Of a stretch of 8,397 nucleotides of DNA, positions 1 to 5,966 are shown piece by piece. The DNA comes from Actinomycetota bacterium. Its GTDB lineage: Bacteria > Actinomycetota > Actinomycetes > S36-B12. How positions within the stretch are numbered: position 1 is the stretch's first letter; the number at the start of each line of letters is the position of its first letter. The notes beneath the pieces are model-generated. The model saw nothing but the letters and a program-made list of their open reading frames with translations. It was not told where the DNA came from and ran no database searches. Location of the stretch: NCBI GenBank assembly GCA_003456155.1, contig DMPC01000190.1, forward strand, positions 4,805 through 13,201, in the 5' to 3' direction. The position numbers and the translations under genes are program-made.

Positions 1-255
1 ATGATCGTCGGCGAGAACTCCCGCTCGGATGACATGGACGTCAATCCGACGAAGGAGAAGAAGCTGACCAACATGCGCCAGTCCTCCGGCGACGTCCTCG
101 TCCCCCTCATCCCGCACAGGCAGCTCTCCCTCGAGCAGGCCCTCGAGTTCTGCCGCGAGGATGAATGCGTCGAGGTGACCCCGCTCGCGGTGCGCATGCG
201 CAAGGTCCTGCTCTCCGCTACCGACCGCGTCAAGGCCGGTCGCAAGAAGGGCTGA
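1..255 (+). CDS. typA: Translational GTPase TypA/BipA, C-terminal fragment
   Basis: This is the last 84 residues of TypA (BipA), a ribosome-binding GTPase of the EF-G/LepA family involved in stress and low-temperature ribosome function. The reading frame is open at the left window edge, and the ATG at base 1 is an internal methionine, because full-length TypA proteins have roughly 600-640 residues. Identification rests on the family-specific C-terminal stretch with MIVGENSR, DMDVNPTKEKKLTNMR, LSLEQALEFCREDECVEVTP and a final basic tail (VKAGRKKG). This corresponds to the TypA-specific C-terminal domain that contacts the ribosomal A-site region. The G domain lies upstream of the window. The gene ends 3 bp from the stop codon of the opposing peptidase gene, so the two are convergent. 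The identification is very secure. Confidence 0.95.
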   Translation: MIVGENSRSDDMDVNPTKEKKLTNMRQSSGDVLVPLIPHRQLSLEQALEFCREDECVEVTPLAVRMRKVLLSATDRVKAGRKKG

Positions 256-258
256 TCC

Positions 259-2382
259 TCACGCACCCAGGTGCGTGCGCAGGAAGTCCACCTCGAGGCG
301 GAGCAGGTTCTCCGCCACAACCTCCTGCGGCGTCATGTGTGTGACGCCGCTCAGGGGGATCACCGAGTGCGGTCGGCCCGCCGCGAGCAGCGCGCTCGAC
401 AGCTGCAGGGTGTGGGCGGCGAGGACGTTGTCGTCGGCCAGGCCGTGGATGATGAGCAGCGGTCGCTGCAGCGCCGCCGCCCGATCGAGGAGTGACGAGC
501 GGCGGTAGGCCTCGGACTCGTCCTGGGGGAGTCCGAGGTAGCGCTCGGTGTAGGCGGTGTCGTAGAGCGCCCACTCGGTGACGGGTGCCCCGGCAACGGC
601 GGCGTGGAAGACATCCGGTCGGTCGAGCACCGCGAGGGCGGCGAGATAGCCGCCGAACGACCAGCCGGTGATGCCGACGCGGTCGAGGTCGAGGTCCGGA
701 TAGACCTCCCCGAGTGCCTGCAGCGCGTCGACCTGGTCCTGCAGGACGCCCGCTGCCAGGTCGCCATGCACCTCGAACTCGAACGCGGGCCCGCGGCCGG
801 GGGTCCCTGCTCCGTCGACGACGACGACGGCGAAGCCCTGGTCGGCCAGCCACTGGTCCGCGGCGTAGGCGCCCGCGGCATGGACGACCCGGGCATGGTG
901 CGGGCCGCCGTAGGGCGCCATCACCACGGGCAGGCGACGCGAGCCGGGCTGATGCCCCGTGGGCAGGAGCACGGCGCAGGCCAGGCTCCGCTCCGTGACC
1001 CGATGCCAGCGAGGACGGGGCTCGACGACGGGCCGCTCGGCGAGCGAGGCGATGGCCCCCACGGACCCCCCCAGGCTGACCCGGATGGTCGATCCCGGGC
1101 GATCCGGGGAGCTCGAGATGAGGACGTTCCCACCCCGGCCCGAGACAACCGCGTGGATGCCGGGCTCGCGCATGATCGACTCGATGAGACCGTCCTCGTC
1201 GACGGAGTAGACGCCCTGATCGCAGGGGTTCTCCTGCGCTGTGAAGACGACGTCGCCAGTGGCCTGGGCCAGGCCCGTGACCTGCAGGCCGGACGGGGTG
1301 ATCGCCGTGTCGTCGCGAACGAGTCGGAAGGTGTCGGTCGGGGAGTCGGCAGTGATCTCGATCAGTCGCCCCCGCCCATCTCGGCGAGGCACGCCCGCCT
1401 GCATCGTGATCCAGGGCTCGGTCACGCGTTCGCGGATCGGTGTCACCTCCGCAGTCGAGGTGACGGCGAGGATCAGCTGGCGTGACTGGTCCCGGCTGAG
1501 GACGCTGACGACTGCTTCGTCGCCCTCGGGATCGGGGTGGACCGTGGCGAGGTACGGATAGGCGTCGTGGTCCCAGGGGATCTCGTGGAGCACGCCGTTG
1601 AGGCCGACGACGAAGAGCGCGACTCGCGGATTCGTCGTGCCCGCCCTCGGGTAGCGGTGCGCCACCGGCTCGCTCTCCGGCGAAGCCGGATCGGCGATCC
1701 AGTGCACGGGAACATCGGACTCGTCCGAGTGCTCGACGAGCAGCGCGCTGCTGTCGGCGAACCACCACAGGCCGCGGATCCGCTCGAGTTCCTCGGCGGC
1801 AATGAAGTCCGCCAGTCCCCACGCCTGCGTCGGCGAGTCGGCTGCCGCGAGACAGGTCGACTCGGCGGATCCGTCGCTCGGCACCGCGAACAGTGAGCGC
1901 GAGGCGACGAAGGCCACCGTCCTGCCGTCCGGGGACAGCCGCGGGTCGATGACTCCGGACGGAGCAGGCAGGACCATCGGCCGTGCGGCTGGATCGGTGA
2001 GCTCGACGGCCATGAGCGCTCCGTCGATGCTGAAGGCGGCGCGGGTGACGGCACTGTCCGTCGAGTAGGCGGTGATGCCGGTGGTTGTCTCCCGCATGCG
2101 CTCACGACGCGCCCGCTCCTCGGCAGGCAGCTCGGCCGTCTCGTCACCCAGCGTCAGAGCATCGACCACGCAACGCTCGATGAGGCCGCCCGAGCCGTCC
2201 GGTTCGGCGACCCAGAGCGACCCGCGTGGGTCCCGGCCCCCGGCACTGCGGATGAACACGACGCGCGAACCGTCGGGAGCCACCGTGTAGGCACGGGGCT
2301 GACCGAGGCGGAACCTGCGGGTGAGCGCCTCCTGCTGCGGGTAGCTGATGGCGAGGCTGTCCTGGCCGGCCACGGGGTCCAT
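259..2382 (-). CDS. S9 family peptidase, dipeptidyl-peptidase IV-like
   Basis: This encodes a 707-residue serine peptidase of the prolyl-oligopeptidase (S9) family, which cleaves short peptides, often N-terminal dipeptides ending in Pro or Ala. Residues from about 30 to 440 are degenerate beta-propeller-type repeats (for example LSPDGRTVAFVA). An IAAEELERIRGLWW segment contains Glu197-Glu198, matching the Glu pair that DPP IV enzymes use to hold the substrate N-terminus. The C-terminal alpha/beta-hydrolase domain has the nucleophile Ser575 in GWSFGG, the acid Asp650 in HGLADDN and the base His682 in GVTHM, so the triad is intact. I see no signal peptide or membrane helix, so it is probably cytosolic. 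The start is ATG at 2382; an in-frame GTG two codons upstream (2388) is equally possible. The frame stays open to 2808, but that extension is antisense to mshB and low in complexity, so it was excluded. There is no Shine-Dalgarno sequence at a normal distance. The exact substrate is unknown. Confidence 0.88.
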   Translation of the reverse strand: MDPVAGQDSLAISYPQQEALTRRFRLGQPRAYTVAPDGSRVVFIRSAGGRDPRGSLWVAEPDGSGGLIERCVVDALTLGDETAELPAEERARRERMRETTTGITAYSTDSAVTRAAFSIDGALMAVELTDPAARPMVLPAPSGVIDPRLSPDGRTVAFVASRSLFAVPSDGSAESTCLAAADSPTQAWGLADFIAAEELERIRGLWWFADSSALLVEHSDESDVPVHWIADPASPESEPVAHRYPRAGTTNPRVALFVVGLNGVLHEIPWDHDAYPYLATVHPDPEGDEAVVSVLSRDQSRQLILAVTSTAEVTPIRERVTEPWITMQAGVPRRDGRGRLIEITADSPTDTFRLVRDDTAITPSGLQVTGLAQATGDVVFTAQENPCDQGVYSVDEDGLIESIMREPGIHAVVSGRGGNVLISSSPDRPGSTIRVSLGGSVGAIASLAERPVVEPRPRWHRVTERSLACAVLLPTGHQPGSRRLPVVMAPYGGPHHARVVHAAGAYAADQWLADQGFAVVVVDGAGTPGRGPAFEFEVHGDLAAGVLQDQVDALQALGEVYPDLDLDRVGITGWSFGGYLAALAVLDRPDVFHAAVAGAPVTEWALYDTAYTERYLGLPQDESEAYRRSSLLDRAAALQRPLLIIHGLADDNVLAAHTLQLSSALLAAGRPHSVIPLSGVTHMTPQEVVAENLLRLEVDFLRTHLGA
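260..277. terminator. Hairpin at the typA / S9 peptidase convergent junction
   Basis: CACGCAC (260-266), loop CCAG, GTGCGTG (271-277) forms a perfect 7-bp stem. It starts 4 bp after the typA stop and lies within the last codons of the opposing peptidase gene. There is no T-tract on either side, as is common for actinobacterial intrinsic terminators. It is placed to help end both convergent transcripts, but this role is inferred from position and symmetry only. Confidence 0.4.
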
Positions 2383-2394
2383 CGTCACCGGGCG

Positions 2395-2415
2395 ATCATG
2401 GCACGCCGTTACCCT
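2395..2415. promoter_or_regulatory. Compact divergent promoter region between the S9 peptidase gene and mshB
   Basis: The two divergent start codons are only about 35-40 bp apart. For mshB, TACCCT (2410-2415) fits the actinobacterial TANNNT -10 element and lies 7 nt before the GTG at 2423, the geometry of a leaderless transcript. On the minus strand, CATGAT (2400-2395) lies 6 nt before the alternative GTG at 2388 and could be a weaker -10 for the peptidase gene. No convincing -35 element is visible for either direction. The mshB element is moderately supported; the minus-strand element is speculative. Confidence 0.4.
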
Positions 2416-2422
2416 GCCTCCT

Positions 2423-3319
2423 GTGCCTGACGACATGAGTGATCGCCGACTGCTTCTGGTCCACGCCCACCCCGATGACGAGTGCATCGGCACCGGCGCG
2501 ACCATGGCCAAGTACGTGGACGAGGGCGTGCAGGTCACGCTGGTGACGTGCACACTCGGCGAGGAGGGGGAGGTCCTGCTGCCCGAGCTGGCGCACCTGG
2601 CATCGGATCGCGACGACGCCCTGGGCGTGCATCGGCAGACGGAGCTCGCCGCGGCGATGGCGGAACTCGGAGTCACGGACTTCCGGCTGCTGGGCGGACC
2701 GGGGCGCTTTCGGGACTCCGGGATGATCGGCACGCCGCCGAACGATCGACCCGACTCCTTCTGGCGCACTGACCTGCTCGTCGCCGCGGCCGAGCTCGTC
2801 GCGGTCATCCGAGAGGTGCGGCCGCAGGTCGTCGTGACGTACGACGACTTCGGTGGATACGGGCATCCCGATCACATCCAGGCGCACCGCGTCACTCACT
2901 ATGCGGTGACCCTCGCAGCCAGCCCGACGTTCCGACCGGACCTCGGCGAGACGTGGGACGTTCCGAAGGTGTACTGGACGGCCTTCCCTCGGAGCATCGT
3001 GATCGCGGGGATCGAGGCCCTGAAGGCGCAGGGGATCGAGGACGAGTTCACGGCGATGGACCCTGATGACCTGCCGTTCGCGTGCGACGACGCGCTCGTG
3101 ACGACTTCGGTCAATGCGGGCGACTGGCTCGATCGCAAGATGTCGGCGCTGCGCGCGCACGCGACGCAGGTCACGGTCGACGGGGGATTCTTCGCCCTCG
3201 CCGACAACGTGGGTGCGGAGGCCTTCGGCACCGAGCACTACCGGCTCGCCAAGGGTGTGCTCGGGCCGCTGGACGCTGAAGGCGTCGAGCGCGACCTGTT
3301 CGCGGGGATAGGCGGATGA
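2423..3319 (+). CDS. mshB: N-acetyl-1-D-myo-inositol-2-amino-2-deoxy-alpha-D-glucopyranoside deacetylase MshB
   Basis: MshB is the Zn-dependent deacetylase that converts GlcNAc-Ins to GlcN-Ins in the biosynthesis of mycothiol, the main low-molecular-weight thiol of actinobacteria. The 298-residue product belongs to the PIG-L/LmbE fold. The N-terminal HAHPDDE motif gives zinc ligands His16 and Asp19 and the probable catalytic base Asp18. The second motif GGYGHPDH supplies Tyr146, His148, Asp150 and the third zinc ligand His151. VTCTLGEEGEV, GGPGRFRDSGM and the late DNVGAEAFGTEHY stretch match MshB; the mycothiol-conjugate amidase Mca, its closest relative, has a different sequence after VTCT. 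I chose the GTG at 2423 because a TACCCT -10 lies 7 nt upstream and no Shine-Dalgarno sequence is visible. The ATG at 2435, four codons on, is the alternative. The stop overlaps the next gene by ATGA, indicating translational coupling. Confidence 0.92.
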   Translation: MPDDMSDRRLLLVHAHPDDECIGTGATMAKYVDEGVQVTLVTCTLGEEGEVLLPELAHLASDRDDALGVHRQTELAAAMAELGVTDFRLLGGPGRFRDSGMIGTPPNDRPDSFWRTDLLVAAAELVAVIREVRPQVVVTYDDFGGYGHPDHIQAHRVTHYAVTLAASPTFRPDLGETWDVPKVYWTAFPRSIVIAGIEALKAQGIEDEFTAMDPDDLPFACDDALVTTSVNAGDWLDRKMSALRAHATQVTVDGGFFALADNVGAEAFGTEHYRLAKGVLGPLDAEGVERDLFAGIGG

Positions 3320-3720
3320 CCGCCCGGGCCGGCCGGCGTGGTCGGCTCTGGGCGGGGATCGTCCTGCTCATCGCCGGGGGGTTCGTCCTCGGCATCGTCG
3401 GGGCCTTCGTGCAGGCCCATCGTGCGGTGATCGAGGGTCCCTGGGGAGTCCTGGTCGTTCCCTGGGGCGTGCCCCTGGTGTGGCTGGCGCTGGTCATGGC
3501 GATCCGTGGCGGCGTCTGGCTCCTGCGCACCCGTGGCGGAGGATGGTCCGTCACGCTGGGCTGGATCGGCGCGACCGTCCTCATGTCCGCCGAGACCTCC
3601 TCGGGCGATCTTGCGCTCTCCGGCGGCGGGCGGCAGCTGACCTACCTGCTCGGGGGCGTGATCCTCGCCTCAGCGGCAGCGAGCCTGCCCCTGCCCCGCC
3701 GGAACCTGCCCGTGTCGTGA
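3316..3720 (+). CDS. Small four-helix membrane protein, DUF6113-like
   Basis: This encodes a 134-residue integral membrane protein of unknown function. Four hydrophobic segments are visible at about residues 11-32, 44-63, 79-92 and 108-124, with a basic N-terminus (RAGRRGR) and an RTR loop after the second segment that suggest a cytoplasmic N-terminus. The SSGDLAL...YLLGG pattern between the third and fourth helices resembles the short membrane proteins found next to mshB in other actinobacteria, annotated as DUF6113; this family assignment is from memory and was not searched. The ATG lies inside the mshB stop (ATGA), so the two genes are almost certainly co-transcribed and translationally coupled. 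This suggests a link to mycothiol metabolism or the envelope, but nothing in the protein shows a catalytic site. Confidence 0.8.
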   Translation: MTARAGRRGRLWAGIVLLIAGGFVLGIVGAFVQAHRAVIEGPWGVLVVPWGVPLVWLALVMAIRGGVWLLRTRGGGWSVTLGWIGATVLMSAETSSGDLALSGGGRQLTYLLGGVILASAAASLPLPRRNLPVS

Positions 3721-3739
3721 TTCGTCAGAGCGTCGGCAC

Positions 3740-3763
3740 CCTGCGTAGCATCGAGAGCGCAGG
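3740..3763. promoter_or_regulatory. Inverted repeat around a TAGCAT -10-like element upstream of the vanW-type gene
   Basis: CCTGCG (3740-3745) and CGCAGG (3758-3763) are perfect inverted arms separated by 12 nt. The spacer begins with TAGCAT (3746-3751), which fits the TANNNT -10 consensus; transcription would then start near 3758, about 105 nt before the vanW-type start codon. The arrangement could be a promoter with an operator, or a weak hairpin ending the mshB operon. No strong -35 is visible (TCGTCA at 3722-3727 is a poor candidate). Confidence 0.3.
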
Positions 3764-3794
3764 CGGTGATGCCAGCCCGAGCAGTGTCGATGTC

Positions 3795-3824
3795 CGATCA
3801 GGGTCGTTCGTCGATCAGGGTCGT
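3795..3824 (+). repeat. Tandem 13-bp direct repeat in the vanW-type leader
   Basis: CGATCAGGGTCGT occurs twice without mismatch, at 3795-3807 and 3812-3824, with a 17-bp period. It lies in the 142-bp non-coding gap, about 40-70 bp before the GTG start of the vanW-type gene. Two identical copies in a short leader could be paired binding sites for a regulator, or a chance local duplication. The repeat itself is directly visible; function is not. Confidence 0.6.
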
Positions 3825-3862
3825 AGTCGCAGGAGTATTGAGCAGGGGAAGGGGAGTGAGCG

Positions 3863-5815
3863 GTGACCGCACCCGCGCTGACTCCTCGACAGACCCGGAT
3901 CGCCGTCATCGCCGCAGTCGTCGTGGGCGTCCTGCTCCTCGTCTACGTCTTCGCCGTGCTCTCGTCGGGGAGTTCGGCCCAGTCGGGCACGGTCGTCGGG
4001 GGTGTCGACATCAGCGGCATGTCCGAGGAGGAAGCTGCGCAGGCCGTCGCCGAGGGGAACGCCGCCCGGGTGGATCGGCCCCTGCGCGTCAAGGCCGAGG
4101 GCATCAGCTTCCGGGTTCAGCCGGAGCAGGCCGGCCTCACTCTGGACGCTTCCGCCTCGGTGGCCCCCGCCTTCGGCCGCACCTGGAACCCGATCAGTCT
4201 CCTGACCGCCCCCTTCTCCTCCCGTGAACTGCCGCTCGTCGCGGCCGTGGATGACGCTGCGCTCGCGTCCGAGGTCACGCAGCTCGCCGATGCGGTGACG
4301 CAGGCTCCGGTCGAGCCGCGGATCGTCATGCGCAATGGCCAGGCCCGGGTCAGGGAGGGGTCCCCGGGGCGCGAGCTCGACGTCGAGGCCACGTCGGAGG
4401 CCCTCCGCGCGGCATTCCTGTCACCGCGCCGACCGATCGAGGCCCCCCTCCTGTCGGTGCAGCCCACGATCACCCCGGAGGCGACCGAGGAGGCGCTGGC
4501 TCTGGCGCGGTCGGCGACCTCCGCACCGGTCATCGTCCAGGCCGGCAGTGTCACGGCTGAACTGACCGGTGCCGAGATCGGCGACGCCCTCAGCTTCACG
4601 ACGGAGGGCTCGACTCTCGTGCCGCGCCTGAACGGTGCCAAGCTCCATGCCGCCATCGACGACCAGTTGGGGTCCATCGAGACCCCCGGGCGGGATGCGA
4701 CGTTCCGGATCCGCCAGGGAGTGCCCCAGGTCGTCAGTTCGAAGGTCGGCCGTGGTGTCGAGGACGAGGAGCTGGCGTCGTCCGTCGCCAGCGTTCTGGG
4801 CGCTCCCGCAGGCGATCGCACGGTGACCGTCTCGGTCGGCGTGCGCGAGCCCAAGCTCACCACGGCACAGGCTGCGTCTCTGGGCATCAACGAGAAGATC
4901 TCGTCCTTCACGCAGAAGTACCCCTACGCCGCCTACCGCTCGCAGAACATCGGCCAGGCCGCCGAGCGGATCAACGGCACCCTGCTCATGCCCGGAGAGA
5001 CCTTCTCCCTCAACGACACGATCCTCGAGCGCACCGTCGAGAACGGGTACACGACCGGCTACGTCGTGGGGGAGGGTGGCGTGTTCCGGGAGGACCTCGG
5101 CGGCGGCGTGTCCGCCTCGGCCACGACGACCTGGACGGCCGCCTTCTACGCGGGCATGGAGCGGGTGCAGACGGTCGCCCACTCCATCTGGATCTCGCGC
5201 TACGAGCCCGGGCTCGAGGCGACGGTGGCGTGGGGCATCTTTGACCTGAAGTTCCGCAACGACACCCCGAATGCGGTCTTCATCACCGCTGGAACCACGC
5301 CGACATCGATGACGGTCTCCTTCTGGGGGACCCCGAAGTACGACAAGATCGTCGCCGAGTCCGGCCCGCGCACGAATGTCGTGCCCTTCTCCAAGCTGTA
5401 CAACGAGGATCCCGCGTGCGAGCCGCAGAGCGGGATCGACGGATTCACGATCACGGTCGATCGCGTGTTCTACGAAGGCGGCCAGGAGACCCGCCGCGAG
5501 CCCATCACCACGACCTACAAGCCCGCGCCCAAGGTGATCTGCGGGGAGAAGCCGAAGAAGAAGGGCGACAAGAATCCGGGCAAGAAGGGCCAGCAGGATG
5601 CCCAGGACGGGGAGTTCCCCGAGTCCGGGGCGTCGGGCGAGCCCACCCCGGGAGCCCCTCCGTCATCGTCCGAGACCCCCGCCGACACGCCTGCCGACGC
5701 GCCTGCCGACAAGCCGAAGGACGAGGCGACCGAGAAGCCTGCCGACCAGCCGACTCCCAAGCCCACCAGGAAGCCGACTCCCAAGCCCACCGAGTCGGAC
5801 GTCTTCTCCAACTGA
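3863..5815 (+). CDS. Membrane-anchored VanW family protein with peptidoglycan-binding-like domains
   Basis: The product has 650 residues: a short cytoplasmic N-terminus, one membrane helix (about residues 13-33), then a large extracytoplasmic part. VGGVDISGMSEEEAAQAV (about 44-61) is the typical opening of a PG_binding_4 (YoaR-like) domain, and a second copy appears to span about 205-330. The VanW domain covers about 333-475, with INGTLLMPGETFSLND, GGGVSASATTTW (413-424) and DLKFRN (461-466). VanW proteins are linked to the cell wall and, in some clusters, to glycopeptide resistance, but their biochemistry is unresolved. Two cysteines (519 and 560) after the VanW domain could form a disulfide. 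From 561 to the end is a Lys/Pro/Asp-rich low-complexity tail with no LPXTG motif. Start: GTG with AAGGGGAG (3849-3856) 6 nt upstream. No glycopeptide-resistance genes lie nearby, so a housekeeping wall role is more likely than resistance. Confidence 0.88.
   Translation: MTAPALTPRQTRIAVIAAVVVGVLLLVYVFAVLSSGSSAQSGTVVGGVDISGMSEEEAAQAVAEGNAARVDRPLRVKAEGISFRVQPEQAGLTLDASASVAPAFGRTWNPISLLTAPFSSRELPLVAAVDDAALASEVTQLADAVTQAPVEPRIVMRNGQARVREGSPGRELDVEATSEALRAAFLSPRRPIEAPLLSVQPTITPEATEEALALARSATSAPVIVQAGSVTAELTGAEIGDALSFTTEGSTLVPRLNGAKLHAAIDDQLGSIETPGRDATFRIRQGVPQVVSSKVGRGVEDEELASSVASVLGAPAGDRTVTVSVGVREPKLTTAQAASLGINEKISSFTQKYPYAAYRSQNIGQAAERINGTLLMPGETFSLNDTILERTVENGYTTGYVVGEGGVFREDLGGGVSASATTTWTAAFYAGMERVQTVAHSIWISRYEPGLEATVAWGIFDLKFRNDTPNAVFITAGTTPTSMTVSFWGTPKYDKIVAESGPRTNVVPFSKLYNEDPACEPQSGIDGFTITVDRVFYEGGQETRREPITTTYKPAPKVICGEKPKKKGDKNPGKKGQQDAQDGEFPESGASGEPTPGAPPSSSETPADTPADAPADKPKDEATEKPADQPTPKPTRKPTPKPTESDVFSN
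5681..5791 (+). repeat. Short in-frame repeats encoding the Pro-rich tail of the VanW-family protein
   Basis: Two repeat types lie inside the coding sequence. A 12-bp unit beginning GCCGAC repeats three times from 5681 to 5716 and encodes successive PAD-containing tetrapeptides. A 20-bp identical repeat (AGCCGACTCCCAAGCCCACC) occurs at 5748-5767 and 5772-5791 with a 24-bp period, encoding PTPKPT twice. The periods are multiples of three, so copy-number change would lengthen or shorten the wall-spanning tail without breaking the frame. Confidence 0.7.
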
Positions 5816-5850
5816 AGCCGCCGGCATCCGCTCCGCGGAAGCCGGCCTTC
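5814..5850 (+). terminator. Strong GC-rich hairpin terminator after the vanW-type gene
   Basis: GCCGGC (5820-5825), an A:A mismatch, TCCGC (5827-5831), loop TCC, GCGGA (5835-5839) and GCCGGC (5841-5846) form a long stem with a 3-nt loop. GAAG (5814-5817) and CTTC (5847-5850) extend it across a 2-nt bulge. The hairpin begins at the stop codon and has no following T-run, as expected for an actinobacterial U-less intrinsic terminator. Confidence 0.65.
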
Positions 5851-5905
5851 CCGCGACGAGGCAAGACACCCCCCGAGCGGATCCACGCGACTGCGGATCG
5901 TTGTG

Positions 5906-5911
5906 TAGGTT
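5906..5911 (+). promoter_or_regulatory. Candidate -10 element for fdxA-dapC
   Basis: TAGGTT fits the actinobacterial TANNNT -10 consensus. Transcription would start near 5918, leaving a leader of about 49 nt before the fdxA GTG at 5967. No clear -35 hexamer lies 16-18 bp upstream. This is a weak call based on consensus and on its position between the upstream terminator and the gene. Confidence 0.35.
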
Positions 5912-5930
5912 GTGACCGTCGTTCCATCCC

Positions 5931-5948
5931 CGTCCTCGATCGAGGACG
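5931..5948. promoter_or_regulatory. Perfect 18-bp palindrome in the fdxA leader
   Basis: CGTCCTCGATCGAGGACG is identical to its own reverse complement over all 18 bases. It ends 8 bp before the fdxA Shine-Dalgarno sequence (GGAGG, 5957-5961) and lies downstream of the candidate -10. It may be an operator for a dimeric regulator or, as RNA, a hairpin that limits ribosome access. It has no T-run. The symmetry is certain; the role is inferred. Confidence 0.5.
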
Positions 5949-5966
5949 CACGAACCGGAGGCTCAG

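Noticed and set aside
230..1822. 530-residue open frame on the minus strand
   Set aside because: It is an alternative frame of the S9 peptidase gene; its Arg/Pro/Gly-rich composition is typical of shadows in high-GC DNA, and it runs into typA.
2417..2422. AGGAGG on the minus strand as the ribosome-binding site of the peptidase gene
   Set aside because: It is 34 nt from the ATG at 2382, and no in-frame start codon lies at a usable distance; it is probably coincidental.
2383..2808. 142-residue N-terminal extension of the peptidase reading frame on the minus strand
   Set aside because: It lies antisense to the conserved zinc-site part of mshB, is Ser/Arg-rich low-complexity sequence with no domain, and the S9-like sequence begins only after the ATG at 2382.
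2396..3238. 280-residue open frame antisense to mshB
   Set aside because: It is a mirror of a strongly conserved gene with Arg/Val/His-rich composition and no ribosome-binding site or family resemblance.
3863..5815. VanW-family gene as part of a glycopeptide-resistance cluster
   Set aside because: No vanA/H/X-like ligase, dehydrogenase, dipeptidase or two-component genes lie in the window, and the neighbours are housekeeping genes.
5877..5899. GCGGATC direct repeat (5877-5883 and 5893-5899) upstream of fdxA
   Set aside because: Seven bases is short enough to recur by chance in GC-rich DNA, and it has no fixed relation to a clear promoter element.
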